This document shows positions 12,489-13,069 of a DNA stretch of 13,069 nt, piece after piece. Source of the stretch: Verrucomicrobiales bacterium. GTDB lineage: Bacteria > Verrucomicrobiota > Verrucomicrobiia > Limisphaerales > UBA1100. The position numbers and the translations under genes were made by a program. Numbering within the stretch: position 1 is the stretch's first letter; each line of letters begins with the position of its first letter. The notes below the pieces were generated by a model that was given only the letters and a program-made list of their open reading frames with translations, ran no database searches and had not been told where the DNA came from. Location of the stretch: NCBI GenBank assembly GCA_002718935.1, contig PBFV01000060.1, forward strand, positions 1-13,069, written 5' to 3'.

Positions 12489-13069
12489 ATGAACTTCATC
12501 CGCTTGAGCCTCGTTTTAGGCATTGTTTCAGGAAGCCTCGTTTTAGGCGCAGAACTTTCGCCCCCAGAAAAAAACTTCGAGACACTTTGGAAGACATTTA
12601 ATGAAAGATATGCCTTCTTCGAATTGCGCAAAGTTGACTGGCAGAAGCAGTACAAAACCTACCGGCCCAAGGTGACCAAGGAAACCACTGATGAAGAACT
12701 GTTCAACATCATGTGCGAGATGTTGAAGCCCCTTAAGGACGGCCATGTGAACCTGAAAGCCAAAGGTTTGAAGAAAAAGATTTTTAACCCGGAGGAGTTG
12801 CCCAGGTTTTCCAAGGAGTTTAATACGCGCAAACTGGAAAAGGCCTATCAGGCAATGGTCCGTAAAACCCTGAAGGATCAAGGTTTTGGCGATACACAAA
12901 GGGCAACTGCTTTGTTTGAGTATTCACGCAGCAAGGACTTTGGTTATTTGTTGATCACTGAATTTGAAGGAGTGAAGCGCAAGAAACTGGGTCCTGCCTT
13001 GGACAAGGTGCTTGCCGAAATGAAGGGCATCAAGGGCCTGATTATTGATATACGGCTAAATCCCGGCGG
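12489..13069 (+). CDS. secreted S41 family peptidase, N-terminal part (3' end outside window)
   Basis: About 193 residues are visible before the window ends. A signal peptide (MNFIRLSLVLGIVSGSLVLGA) is followed by a helical region typical of S41 peptidases with a tricorn-like N terminus: ETLWKTFNERYAFFELRKVDW (31-51), then TTDEELFNIMCEMLKPLKDGHVNL (66-89) with the characteristic LxDGHV. The FGYLLITEF (151-159) and GLIIDIRLNPGG (183-194) segments mark the start of the catalytic core; the Ser/Lys catalytic residues would lie downstream and are not seen. Such peptidases process exported proteins or peptides. The gene begins 4 nt after the esterase stop, so it is probably in the same transcript. 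Its sequence is notably AT-richer than the preceding genes (about 42-43% GC in two 60-base lines checked by hand), which may reflect a different origin. The family call is good; substrate unknown. Confidence 0.85.
   Translation, partial: MNFIRLSLVLGIVSGSLVLGAELSPPEKNFETLWKTFNERYAFFELRKVDWQKQYKTYRPKVTKETTDEELFNIMCEMLKPLKDGHVNLKAKGLKKKIFNPEELPRFSKEFNTRKLEKAYQAMVRKTLKDQGFGDTQRATALFEYSRSKDFGYLLITEFEGVKRKKLGPALDKVLAEMKGIKGLIIDIRLNPG
12507..12548 (+). repeat. 15-bp perfect direct repeat in the signal peptide of the S41 peptidase
   Basis: AGCCTCGTTTTAGGC occurs at 12507-12521 and again at 12534-12548, a 27-bp period. It is in frame and encodes SLVLG twice (residues 7-11 and 16-20) within the hydrophobic core of the signal peptide. 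The bases between are not repeated well, so this is a partial or decayed tandem duplication of nine codons. Confidence 0.8.

Overview
The window reads as a moderately GC-rich chromosome segment from a PVC-group bacterium, most likely Verrucomicrobiota (Planctomycetota or Lentisphaerota are possible). The evidence is the gene families: DUF1501, a Tat-exported Gfo/Idh/MocA oxidoreductase, a secreted ThuA protein, sialate-O-acetylesterase-like SGNH esterases, a small pectate lyase and a GYF_2 protein. Shine-Dalgarno sequences are nearly absent. This is family-level inference; no rRNA or marker gene is present.

Layout. (1) 1-372 is the 3' end of a plus-strand DUF1501 gene, convergent with a minus-strand cluster. 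(2) 4052-439 (minus) is a four-gene cluster: secreted ThuA-domain protein, Tat-exported Gfo/Idh/MocA protein, secreted YceI-like protein, and a three-helix membrane protein resembling DUF2062. Spacing is 74 nt, 7 nt and a 4-nt overlap. (3) 4221-6914 (plus) is a two-component system: a soluble PAS histidine kinase and an NtrC-type sigma-54 activator with an intact GAFTGA loop. (4) 6922-7902 is a secreted PL1-like pectate lyase whose predicted promoter lies in the end of the regulator gene. (5) 7905-8591 holds a minus-strand DUF4177 mini-gene and a plus-strand GYF_2 two-helix membrane protein. (6) 8721-12484 holds three consecutive secreted SGNH esterases of the SASA family; the first two are tandem paralogues. 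(7) 12489 to the end is the start of a secreted S41 peptidase, clearly AT-richer than the rest.

Function. Most products are secreted or periplasmic. The lyase and three esterases suggest breakdown of acetylated, pectin- or hemicellulose-like polysaccharide. The ThuA and Gfo/Idh/MocA pair suggests sugar-derivative metabolism. Whether the two-component system controls any neighbour is unknown: I found no -24/-12 sigma-54 promoter in the gaps I read.

The most interesting non-coding signal is a recurring promoter layout. Sigma-70-like -35/-10 pairs are placed so that the -10 box ends only 6-7 nt before the ATG of four genes, which predicts leaderless mRNAs. The two tandem esterases share a recognisably homologous version of this promoter. 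No CRISPR array, tRNA, rRNA, insertion sequence or obvious defence system was seen.
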